A stretch of 64,000 nucleotides of DNA, taken from Vibrio hepatarius (GTDB taxonomy: Bacteria; Pseudomonadota; Gammaproteobacteria; Enterobacterales; Vibrionaceae). A program made the translations under genes and the position numbers. The stretch is from the NCBI RefSeq assembly GCF_001274785.1, contig NZ_LHPI01000013.1, positions 120,597 through 184,596 on the forward strand, written 5' to 3'. The notes under the pieces are model-generated. The model saw only the letters and a list, made by a program, of their open reading frames with translations. It did not search any database and was not told the DNA's origin. This document shows, in pieces, positions 8,901-16,900 of this stretch (position 1 is the first letter of the stretch; each line of letters begins with the position of its first letter).

Positions 8901-10211
8901 GAGAAAGGGACAGTAACGCTTTATGACAATGGTGAGTTGGCTAACGAGCTTAAAGGTAAGATCGAATGGTCATTCGATGGTGATAACTGGGAAGAGGGCG
9001 GCAATACTATAGACATCGTTGGTACAGGCGATCGTATGAAGGTTTGGAGTCGTATGTCTTACTTCAATAATGAATTGGCAGAAGATAAGCGTTACGACGT
9101 TTACCGACGTCAAATATCAGTGAAGAAGCCAAAACCAGTTCGTATCTCAATTCAACAACCTCGTATTGTTGAAGCGGGTGTACCGGTAGAATTGAATGCT
9201 GTAGTTCGGTTGGCCACAAGTCAACTTAAATCAGAAGTGGTGAATCAGTGGGTTCTACCTGATGGCACTATTGTTGATGGAACTAAGCTGACTTACACCC
9301 CAACTGAATCGGATGCTGCACTTGGGCATACTGACATTACGTTCGTCTCTTGGGTTAAACAGCTTAAGGATGATACTTATGCTACTAAAGACTTGAGCAT
9401 CCGTACTTGGAAGTATGAATTCCCTGAGTATCGATTTGATGTGAACTACCGAACTCGCTATGCACCAGTAAGTGCAACAGCAATTGCTCGTAAGCTTGAA
9501 AGTCAACCAGTAGCTGTTGAGTATACCTATAACTTCTTGAAGTTTGATGGTATGGAAGTCGACCGCCAATCAAATGAGCGTTTGTACTTCTCAGCAACGA
9601 AACCTGGCTTACACCAGCTGACTGTTGTTATCTCGGACGATCGCGGTAACTCGAAAGAAATTACTGAAATCATGGAGGTTCTTGAGCCACCTGAAACTAA
9701 GATCGAACTGACAGCTAACTACAGTACCGAGTTTATGCGTGACCCGTTAGATGCGTCGATTCGAGCTCGCGTAGAATTAGGCCATCCTGATGATCGTGTA
9801 GATACCTATGAATGGTACCTAGATGATGTATTGCTCGATGACCAAACTTCTACAAGGGCATATGTTGAGGGTATGACCGAAGGCAAACACCAAATCAAAG
9901 TTAAGGTAACTTCTGAGTTTGGTATTGTTCAAGAGCAGCTACTTGATGTCGAAGTCGCACCAAACAAGGCGCCGGTATGTAATATCACATACAAGCAGTA
10001 CAGTAGTACTATCGCGGTTCAATCAGGTTGTGTTGACCCTGATGGTGATATGGCAACGCATAACTGGTTTGTTGATGGTGAACTGGTGCACGTCCATGCA
10101 GATAACCTCTCTGTAGCGGGGCGTCCTGGTAAGTCGATCCACTTCCGAGTTGTCGGTTACGATGATAGTGGTGATAAGTCTGAGGCTACTTTGGTAGTAA
10201 CACCAAACTAA
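5997..10211 (+). CDS. Giant secreted Ig-like repeat protein
   Basis: A 1404-residue protein starting at the ATG at 5997, which gives a standard signal peptide (cleavage near 'SHAVSKS'); the reading frame extends 30 codons further upstream without a plausible signal. Two copies of a module with G-x-S-x-x-C-x-x-E-W-T-x-L-P appear near residues 60-120 and 575-640, each with a Cys pair. They are separated by Ig-like beta modules that continue to the C-terminus. It is likely exported and surface-associated. It sits between the IHF-like gene and the peptidase-TraW-TraU operon, and may be a mating-aggregate or exclusion-related protein, as proposed for Ig proteins of IncH plasmids (inference). Confidence 0.8.
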   Translation: MKSTNIKTLAVAIPLALWASHAVSKSILVTGSIEAVSPKVSLPVLRDQQAYVNPFQMVAEEADGSGCQLTGDPSVAKADHGDSLVCLFEWTELPSGITAAGMAVDGYLLKEGANQFGYSISYFSGTNLDKVEILSDAINVNAVAPIAPDFTGVKTTLSHGAFTGLQVTNYNKASGISKIQVSAESRDYRQVATVDGLGSCIIEIGNTACDINAGSRSIGVEGQVTGQTKYSLTIDSLNGYFESKNKVVPEDYVMKWDYRTPEAKGLYIQARSKSSATTDKYDVEGVSVVVENEQAKLIVDTPHFGLSGSWWVPSAKLELTPDPDFEALIPVFTVDGLNVVETQEMVSQPQENFVLNAVGTPEVRDGKYIFTYDLHSVADGQFLPIVTLTDQYDNKTTKQYPSVTLDRNPPTVQVMYKGQNFINEGDVYFFENMAIIALDTFDGGAEIVSAKVNGISLELKGDSKYIKYPQAASLNLTPAKEYPFEVTVKDTAGNYYTQSFIVNYMPMDYSLDGSDLDYYKKVQRLDLEVDQIKGNTCALYSSEEELHERDFRYGESIRCWLEWTNLPPGTAGSYIRGIHSLTGSFTMSSDEMTNEVGYRVWMYDSNGNHSLAAEESAVINVGEVDPPALTVKQDKVISENLFPVELDGSRFTTAIAKGVNADLQLVVNDGSEETTTLAVQRNGRTTSVSAYDTLEVPAGKLWARKQFNVNAKYSLDSSKSTKVDLETVYVPSRRIRSRISTDDLRTLDTVNPTVTMKLGIYDSDSRDFVYNKETMGDWKVYLAIERRDKETRETYYDKITDVKDFSGQSVTFDLDVSDVGYGSYRFIGVAELQSPVDGYTRTVLSNSAFYRVLKGGPIDGEIKTYRIAAPVPFTASVTYQPEEREDREAMGDITWEMSVDGTNDWTVIDEYQGSPRLRQVIDKAAHYFVRATVKNKLSGAISRTDTLEILGYEVPDLKSDGPIALYEGEKGTVTLYDNGELANELKGKIEWSFDGDNWEEGGNTIDIVGTGDRMKVWSRMSYFNNELAEDKRYDVYRRQISVKKPKPVRISIQQPRIVEAGVPVELNAVVRLATSQLKSEVVNQWVLPDGTIVDGTKLTYTPTESDAALGHTDITFVSWVKQLKDDTYATKDLSIRTWKYEFPEYRFDVNYRTRYAPVSATAIARKLESQPVAVEYTYNFLKFDGMEVDRQSNERLYFSATKPGLHQLTVVISDDRGNSKEITEIMEVLEPPETKIELTANYSTEFMRDPLDASIRARVELGHPDDRVDTYEWYLDDVLLDDQTSTRAYVEGMTEGKHQIKVKVTSEFGIVQEQLLDVEVAPNKAPVCNITYKQYSSTIAVQSGCVDPDGDMATHNWFVDGELVHVHADNLSVAGRPGKSIHFRVVGYDDSGDKSEATLVVTPN

Positions 10212-10225
10212 TCAGGCATAAATAG

Positions 10226-10253
10226 AAAAGGGCATCGATTCGATGCCCTTTTT
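10226..10253 (+). terminator. Terminator after giant Ig gene
   Basis: AAAAGGGCATCG pairs with CGATGCCCTTTTT (loop ATT) and is followed by a U-run, a classical intrinsic terminator. Confidence 0.9.
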
Positions 10254-10275
10254 ATTGCCTGCTAAATACGAAAAA

Positions 10276-10395
10276 AGCCGGGCAAAGCCCAGCTCATTCG
10301 GAGGGAACCACCCCTCGTGATTATGTCGGAGGACACAATCGGTGGGGACAACCAAATCCCCGATTTGCAACACTGTGGAGGAGTCGCAAAACTTT
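10276..10395 (+). other. Non-coding stretch with three GGAGG boxes (leader-like remnant)
   Basis: Between the terminator and the peptidase gene there is no credible gene. The stretch has a GGGC-AAA-GCCC hairpin and three GGAGG boxes (near 10300, 10328 and 10376), two inside TGTCGGAGGACACAA and TGTGGAGGAG contexts that look like the leaders of the 23-48 kb block. A GGGGA...TCCCC hairpin sits between the last two. No start codon follows at normal spacing, so it may be a decayed leader or a small RNA. Confidence 0.35.
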
Positions 10396-10520
10396 TAATT
10401 CTTTTCGCCCATACTGCCGGGCTGATGTTTGTAATATCCCATAGTGAAAACGTTCCGCAAGCCTTTTTTTAAGAAATTTAGCCAATTGGTTAAAAACTAA
10501 CTGACTTGGATTTACTTGAC

Positions 10521-10541
10521 CTAGATAGGTGCACTTAATCG
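10521..10541 (+). promoter_or_regulatory. Conserved box before peptidase-traW-traU operon
   Basis: This 21-nt box (CTAGATAGG...GCACTTAAT) matches a box at 13839-13859 before traN at 18 of 21 positions. It is a candidate activator site or promoter for the transfer operons; the position is seen, the role inferred. Confidence 0.45.
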
Positions 10542-10550
10542 CCACGGTGA

Positions 10551-11135
10551 ATGGGGGGGAGTGACAGAATCAATACCATTAATTCATTGGTGTTGAAGAT
10601 GTCAGAACAGTCAGCAGTTATTCCAATTACAGGAAAGCTAACCAGCAAGCGTAAAGAGCGGCTAATCAAACCTCTAATAACAGGCGTTATTTGCACGGCT
10701 GCAGTTATGGGGTTTAGCTCTCGGTATACCTTGTTGCCGCCAGTTAGTGATTATCCATGTATACCAGGTCGACTATTTATCATGGATAGAGCTGATCAGA
10801 ATGTTGGTGTAGGTGACCTTGTTACCTTTAAATCCAAAGATACAGTGTTATTCCCTGATGGAACCCTCTTCACCAAAATCACCGTAGGCGCGCCGGGCGA
10901 TACTGTCATTGTTAATCGCAATGAAGTTTTTAACGGACGTCACAATTACCACTCAGATGTTAGTGTCACAGCTGATTATCTAAAAGTTACCCTCGACTCA
11001 TTATCCCGAGAAGAACATCTCACAAGTGGAAAACTCTTCGCGCTCGGAACCCTACCTGGATCACTTGATTCAAGATTTTGGGGAACCGTGGATATAGCTA
11101 GTCAGGTGGTTGGAAAATCATATGTCATTTTTTAG
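10551..11135 (+). CDS. traF: TraF/TrhF-type S26 signal peptidase
   Basis: A 194-residue membrane protease of the conjugative S26 family, with one N-terminal membrane segment (about residues 42-58). The nucleophile motif reads Y-P-C70-I-P-G instead of S-x-P-x-G. The catalytic lysine motif is intact: T-K109-I-T-V-G-A-P-G-D. The C-terminal W-G block is also present. These peptidases mature pilin and related substrates. The start may instead be the ATG at 10599; neither has a strong Shine-Dalgarno. The gene overlaps traW by 14 nt. Confidence 0.8.
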   Translation: MGGSDRINTINSLVLKMSEQSAVIPITGKLTSKRKERLIKPLITGVICTAAVMGFSSRYTLLPPVSDYPCIPGRLFIMDRADQNVGVGDLVTFKSKDTVLFPDGTLFTKITVGAPGDTVIVNRNEVFNGRHNYHSDVSVTADYLKVTLDSLSREEHLTSGKLFALGTLPGSLDSRFWGTVDIASQVVGKSYVIF

Positions 11136-12486
11136 AAAGAAACTGGGCGCGGGAATACTCTTGGGCCTTACCGCTAGTTCGTCATTCGCTGCGCCGACGC
11201 TGACAACAGAAGACATGGCCACATTTGAGCAAAATAAAAAGCTCATTCAACAGTCGAAAAAGATGGACGCACCGAGTTGGCTGCGTCAATACGATGCGAG
11301 TGCTCCCGTAGAGAGTGCACCGGAAGGTGTAAAACGATGGATACCTGCAGCGCAACAGATTGGTGATGATAGTCATTCATTTATCGAGAAAACTATCCAA
11401 GATACCTATAAGGTAGTGGATAAAAGTAAGATCCGAACTATCGATATGAAGCCTCGCCCAGATAGCCCTTTGAAAGAAGGTGAAGAGCTGTATTACTTCG
11501 TATCTTTCTCCCAACCGGTATCTGAAATTAAAGACATCCTGAAAACCGCTTCGGAAGTTGATGCTCGCGTGATTCTTCGCGGCATGCGTCCAGAAGACAA
11601 GATGGTTAACCAAACGGCCGCGGCAATGTATGGCATTGCCAAGGAGTTTCGCCCAACGCCTAAAGTATCCATTGACCCTCGACTTCATAAAGTGTTTGGC
11701 ATTACCCAAGCGCCGGCAATGGTGTACCGCAATAGTAAAGACAATCATATCGTTTCAGTTAACGGCGTTGCTTCGTTGGATTGGTTTTTAGAAAAGGCGC
11801 GAGATAGTAAAAAGACTGAAAATCTAGGGGTAGTCTCCACTACTTACGACATCACCGAACGCGATGTAATCGAAGAGATTCAAGAGCGTGTTGCAGCCGT
11901 AGACTGGGATGCTAAACGTCGCAAAGCAATGAATCGCTATATTCAAAATCTCCCTGACTTCCTCATACCGACAGCTCAAGAAGATGCCATTTATAAGATT
12001 GATCCACGAGTCCAGTTCCATAAAGACGTTAAGGCGAAAGATGGCACGTTGTTGGCGACCAAAGGGCAGGTTGTAAACCCAATTGACCATTTCCCCGGTA
12101 TGAGCCTGACCCTGTATATCTTTGATGGATTAAGTGAGCAGCAGCGCGCACTCGTCCATGAAGAGATTAAAAACGGTTATGGAAAGATCGGCCTGATGAC
12201 TTCTCGAATCGATAAAGAAGAAGGTTTTAAGTTCATCAGTGATTTGAGTAAAGAATACAAGCAACAAGTTTACATGCTTCAAGAACGCATGATTAATCGA
12301 TTCCAGATAAAAAAACTGCCGGTACAAATTTATTTAGGTAACGGTGAAATCGTTGTTAGAGAGTATGGCGTTAAGGCTCAGGAAGACGCCCTTATGAAAC
12401 AACGAATGAAAGCTGGGATAGAGCCAAATACGGTCACTGTGACGGGTACTGAGGTAGTAGAAACACCCTCAGTAGTAACTAAGTAA
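11122..12486 (+). CDS. traW: TrbC-TraW fusion protein, F-type T4SS
   Basis: A 454-residue periplasmic protein starting at the ATG at 11122 (signal peptide ending S-S-F-A-A-P). Residues ~115-240 resemble TrbC (Y-F-V-S-F-S, V-I-L-R-G-M, then a thioredoxin-like tail with T-Q-A-P-A-M-V). Residues ~260-440 resemble TraW (D-F-L-I-P-T-A, then G-Q-V-V-N-P-I-D and L-Y-I-F-D-G). In F these are two proteins that act together in pilus assembly; fusion into one chain is seen in TrhW-like proteins. It is in an operon with the peptidase and traU. Confidence 0.82.
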   Translation: MSFFRKKLGAGILLGLTASSSFAAPTLTTEDMATFEQNKKLIQQSKKMDAPSWLRQYDASAPVESAPEGVKRWIPAAQQIGDDSHSFIEKTIQDTYKVVDKSKIRTIDMKPRPDSPLKEGEELYYFVSFSQPVSEIKDILKTASEVDARVILRGMRPEDKMVNQTAAAMYGIAKEFRPTPKVSIDPRLHKVFGITQAPAMVYRNSKDNHIVSVNGVASLDWFLEKARDSKKTENLGVVSTTYDITERDVIEEIQERVAAVDWDAKRRKAMNRYIQNLPDFLIPTAQEDAIYKIDPRVQFHKDVKAKDGTLLATKGQVVNPIDHFPGMSLTLYIFDGLSEQQRALVHEEIKNGYGKIGLMTSRIDKEEGFKFISDLSKEYKQQVYMLQERMINRFQIKKLPVQIYLGNGEIVVREYGVKAQEDALMKQRMKAGIEPNTVTVTGTEVVETPSVVTK

Positions 12487-12515
12487 AAGAATAAATGAGA
12501 GATTAGGGAAACGAC

Positions 12516-12653
12516 ATGAGATTTTTATTAACAGTAGGTGTGTCTTTTGTAGGTGGTGTTTACTTTACTTTAGCGAACCCAAGTCTTGGCCGAACGATTA
12601 CCTCATATGCAGACATTGTGATAGCTCAAGCAAGTGCTTTATTAGGTGGCTAA
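12516..12653 (+). CDS. 45-residue membrane protein between traW and traU
   Basis: An ATG at 12516 is preceded by a GGGAA box and opens a 45-codon frame. It has a hydrophobic N-terminus (about residues 3-20) and a small-residue-rich second segment ending L-L-G-G. Its stop TAA shares its last base with the ATG of traU, so it is translated as part of the traW-traU operon. Size and position suggest a small T4SS accessory; no family is recognised. Confidence 0.6.
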   Translation: MRFLLTVGVSFVGGVYFTLANPSLGRTITSYADIVIAQASALLGG

Positions 12654-13741
12654 TGATGTCCTTAATAAGAAAAGCAAAGCGGTTTCTGGCCCAGTTGGTT
12701 CTCGCTACATCCATTTTTTGCACGGTAGCCTCACCAGCACTAGCCGAAGAGGGGGCATCATTTCTTAGTGATGCCGCTTGCCCGGACACAAAATACTTCA
12801 ATAACTTGATCAATAAGTTCTGTTGGAGCTGTACATTGCCATTTAACTTGATGGGGTTCTCTTCTGAACCGCCAGATGGTGCGAATACTGATGCGATGTG
12901 TTATTGCCAAGATGAACTTGGTGTACCAGAGCTGGGATTTAGTGTGGGCTATTGGGCGCCCGAACAGATTATAGAAATCACAACGACGCCTTGGTGTAGT
13001 CCTACCCTTGGTGGAACAATGGTACAGGACGACCTAACCAGCATGGGAACGACCGGGGGAGGGAAAAAAGCCGATAGGACAACGATGGCCACGTTCCATT
13101 ACAATTACTTCGCCAACCCCGTATTTAAAATGCTGTCGATGTTCATGATTCCTGAGTGTGACAAAGACCCTGGCATAGTCGACCTTGATCTTTTATACAT
13201 GTCGATGCTCGATATTACGTGGTACGACGATATGTTGGCAATGGTATTTAACGCGGATGCAACGGCATTTGCAAATCCCGTAGCTCAGGCAGTTTGTATG
13301 AAAGATTGTGCTGTGTTGACGGCTACGTCAGACCCGTCAGATCAAAACTGGTTCTGTGCTGGTTGTGAAGGAAATATGTATCCATTCACTGGTAACGTTA
13401 CGACAGATAACAACCCAATCCGTACTAGTAGCTTGATTGTTACGAGGGCACTAGCGTCAATGCACCGTAGGGGGCTCGCTCGGACTACCTATGGCGAAGA
13501 TGCGATGTGTGAAAACGTGTATAGCCCGATGATTCCAAAACCCATGTATAAGGTCAGTATGGCTTGGCCAGTGGCCGAGGTGGACAGTTTGGGGAACCAG
13601 ATTACAGACTCTTGCTGTCATCCTCTTGGAGATTTTTGGATGAAGTGGGGCTTAGGGCGTATGGCTGCTGGCGGGGGGAAAGATAATACATTTGTGTACA
13701 ATATCTTCCGCTACAACGATTGTTGTGTACGGTACTACTAA
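12653..13741 (+). CDS. traU: TraU, F-type T4SS pilus assembly protein
   Basis: A 362-residue periplasmic protein with signal peptide (cleaved near A-L-A-E) and many cysteines. It shows TraU hallmarks: C-x-x-x-N-K-F-C-W-S-C near the N-terminus, 'G-x-W-x-P' and 'C-M-K-D-C' in the middle, and a C-terminal 'D-S-C-C-H-P-L-G...W...Y-R-D/N-C-C' block. TraU is needed for DNA transfer more than pilus formation. A second ATG 3 nt later is an alternative start. Length fits the family (~330). Confidence 0.92.
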   Translation: MMSLIRKAKRFLAQLVLATSIFCTVASPALAEEGASFLSDAACPDTKYFNNLINKFCWSCTLPFNLMGFSSEPPDGANTDAMCYCQDELGVPELGFSVGYWAPEQIIEITTTPWCSPTLGGTMVQDDLTSMGTTGGGKKADRTTMATFHYNYFANPVFKMLSMFMIPECDKDPGIVDLDLLYMSMLDITWYDDMLAMVFNADATAFANPVAQAVCMKDCAVLTATSDPSDQNWFCAGCEGNMYPFTGNVTTDNNPIRTSSLIVTRALASMHRRGLARTTYGEDAMCENVYSPMIPKPMYKVSMAWPVAEVDSLGNQITDSCCHPLGDFWMKWGLGRMAAGGGKDNTFVYNIFRYNDCCVRYY

Positions 13742-13751
13742 CCCTCTAATG

Positions 13752-13780
13752 AATGCGATGTTTGACATCGCATTTTTTTT
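13752..13780 (+). terminator. Terminator after traU
   Basis: ATGCGATGT pairs with ACATCGCAT, followed by an uninterrupted run of T. Confidence 0.92.
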
Positions 13781-13838
13781 AGAAAAATCCTATATGGAAT
13801 TGTATTTTGTATGCTGCTTACGCATTCAATAAGTCCAT

Positions 13839-13859
13839 CTAGTTAGGGGCACTTAATTG
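13839..13859 (+). promoter_or_regulatory. Conserved box before traN
   Basis: This is the second copy (18/21 identical) of the box at 10521, 65 nt before the traN start and just downstream of the traU terminator, so traN probably has its own promoter here. Confidence 0.45.
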
Positions 13860-13923
13860 AAATGCGTGACCCCAAAACCTGACAGACTCCATTGATAAAA
13901 TTTTATCTGGAGTCACCATCCTC

Positions 13924-16900
13924 GTGTTCAAAAAATCCTTATCAATGGTGCTGGTGGTAACGTACTTAACGAACCTTATGTCTGCAGCGTATGTTGGCAT
14001 ATTGATCGGAATGTTGACGGCTTCCACTCCAAGTTTTGCAGCACTGTCGCTAGATACGCCTATACAAATGGATTACAGCTGTCCATCTGGTTACACGCTG
14101 ACTGGCGGTAAATGTATCAAGAAAGAAGTCCGTTCTATAAGAGAATCTTGCGCTTCTGGCTACAGTCGCTCTGGAGACAGTTGTATTAGAAACGAGTCGA
14201 CATCGGCCACAGTTATTTGTGCAACAGGTTTTACTTTTGATACCGCTCAGTTTCCTAACCAATGTTCAATGCTTGCTGGCCGGGATAGTGTGGAAGAAGG
14301 CAGTTGCTCAGATCGATTTGAAGGAACTACTCGAGTTGGGACAGCATGTTATTACGTGGAAGCACCGGAAGAAATTAAATGTCCGGCCGATGCTGCGAAC
14401 GCTACTCCCACAACAGTGAATATGAGCTGTAGTAGTGGAGCTCAAATCATTGGTGAATGTAATAGCAGTGGTACTGCGTACACTACACCAGATATGCGTT
14501 GGAAGTTAAACGCACCAGCATTTATGTGTTCTCGTACATTGTATAAAGGTGTAGAAAAAGCATGTGACAGTGGTTTTTCTATGGAAGGCGATGCGTGTAC
14601 GCGTACTTTGTCCACGGTTCCTAGTGCTTCTTGCAAAGCGGGATACTATCAGAAAGGTAATCAGTGTTTCCCGGGTGAAGCAGAAGAAACCTGCGGGGCA
14701 GGTACAACCATGCGTTATGGTGTGTGCGTTTCACCGAGCGGTGAACTATCGTGTCCTAGCGGTCAGTATTTAGAAGCAGGTTCAAACCTATGTGTTAAAA
14801 ATCGGACTGACTCAAACCCCGCGACATTCGATGACAATGATTTTAGCTATTTCTTCAATCAAGGCTCTGAATTAGGACGAAACACAGCGAGCACCATATC
14901 TATGCCATCTATAAGTGGATCCGGTGGTACAAGTGGTATTAACGTAAGTGCTGAATTCATGGATAACGAAACCAAGCTATCTAATGAAGACTTATTTAAA
15001 GCTATTTCTAGTGGCGGTGTCGATACAAACAATGGATTCTCAGCGCCAGATGGCACTTATCAAGACGAAGAAGCACAGAGCCAATTCATCCGCGGCCAAA
15101 TTAGTAGCAATCAAGAATTTTTGGATTCATCTGGCGAAGTAGAAGGTGATTCGAGTGAGGAAGTAGTCGATAACACTAACCACTCAGCATTAGCGTATGG
15201 CGCTTTGATGGATGCCCGTAATCAGAATCCTGCACGTAAACTCAGCCGTGACTCGGCAATGTTCCAAGTTAGCCGAAATACGGTAACTGATGCATTTACA
15301 GGGCAGGGGGCATATTTCGGTGACTGTAGCGCGGAGAGTACTACATATCAGGAACTAGACCCGACCAAAATTATTACTAACCGTGCAACTTGCATGAAGC
15401 CAAACAAAAACAATCAATCAGGTTGTATCGTTGACCGCAAGTTATTGAAGCCGACCTTAAATATTATTGAAGGTGCAGATAATGCCAGTCTATCAATGTG
15501 TGGTGAGGATTGTGTAAGGCTTACTCTAGGTAAAGAAGGGGATGACTACCTTCACCAAACAGGTTCGTGTGGTATCTACAAAGAGAAAATAGCGATTTCT
15601 CTTGTAAAAGGTAATGCTGTAAAAAAAGCAACCGTGTTGACGGGTAGTTATGACGACCAATTCCGTCTGAAAGCCGATGGTGAGATGTTCTATAACGGTG
15701 TTCACATGGGCTTCCCGACGGAAGATGGTTTCCCAACAACAGCTACTGGATGTGAACAAAACACAAGCCGTACCGTACCGAGATTTGATGCGACTAAAGC
15801 ATTCCAAGATGCATTCGCAGACGATGACCGCATTGAATTCGACTATCAAGTTGGTGTGGGCGGTGATGGTGAAGCCTATGCAGTTGTTGAACTTATCTTC
15901 GAAGATCCGGTTCGTACACACTGGGAAGAGCGATTCGACTATTTTCCAGAAGGCTGTAATGAGCGTTTAGAAGAGCCCGATAGCTACTGCACATCTGGCC
16001 CATTCCAATGTGATGATGAAGTTGAATGGACAATTATCGATTTAGGTACCTGGGGAACCGAAGATTCAAATGGTAAATGGGAAACCACAAATGATAAAAA
16101 TACTGTTAAACAAACGATCAATGGTAACCCGACCAGCTATCTCTCTGAATATTCCTATGAGTTGAACTCGTTTAAAGGCTACATCAAAGTAAATACTGAC
16201 GAAGACGATGACTATATTGGTTTCGTCTTTGGAGTACCTGAAAAGGGAGCGGATCTCACAGATCCTGACAATAGTTATTTTGTTATTTCATGGAAACAAG
16301 GGAATCAAGAAGGCGCGGCAAAAGGACTGGTATTGGCCAAAGTTACAGGGCCAATGGGTGTAATACCGAAAAAACATCAATTATCCAAGGATGATGGAAC
16401 ATATGAAGTATTAGCGACTAATTTGGGTACCGGTTGGGCAGACAATAAAGAATACGAGTTTCAACTCGATATTGAGCCTGAGCATTTTACTCTGTCAATC
16501 AATGACAAGGTATGGATTGACACTGATGGAGAGTTTCATAGTGGTCGTGTAGGTTTCTACAACAGTTCACAAAGTGATGTTAGCTACTCCCAAGTTAAGC
16601 AACTGTATCCTGCAGGCCTTGGTCGTGATGCGAAATACTTGTTTGCTCCACTATGGGACGGCGCGGCAAAATTCCCGGTATGCATGTCAGCACACCGCGA
16701 AGACTACGTTTGTGATCCGCTAAAAGGCAAGTCACTTTCTATGAATGGAGGTAGCTTCTCATTTAGTGACATTATCCATCTTGATGACGGTTGCGCTGTA
16801 TACGACGAAGACGATTCATGTGACGCGGTATCTCAAGAGTGTGTAGAAGGTTGGCTAGATGAAGAATCGGGTACATGCTATGCATGGAATGTTACCTATG

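Noticed and set aside
10321..10545. Minus-strand gene of 74 codons
   Set aside because: It runs through the GGAGG cluster, lacks a ribosome-binding site and has no domain-like composition.
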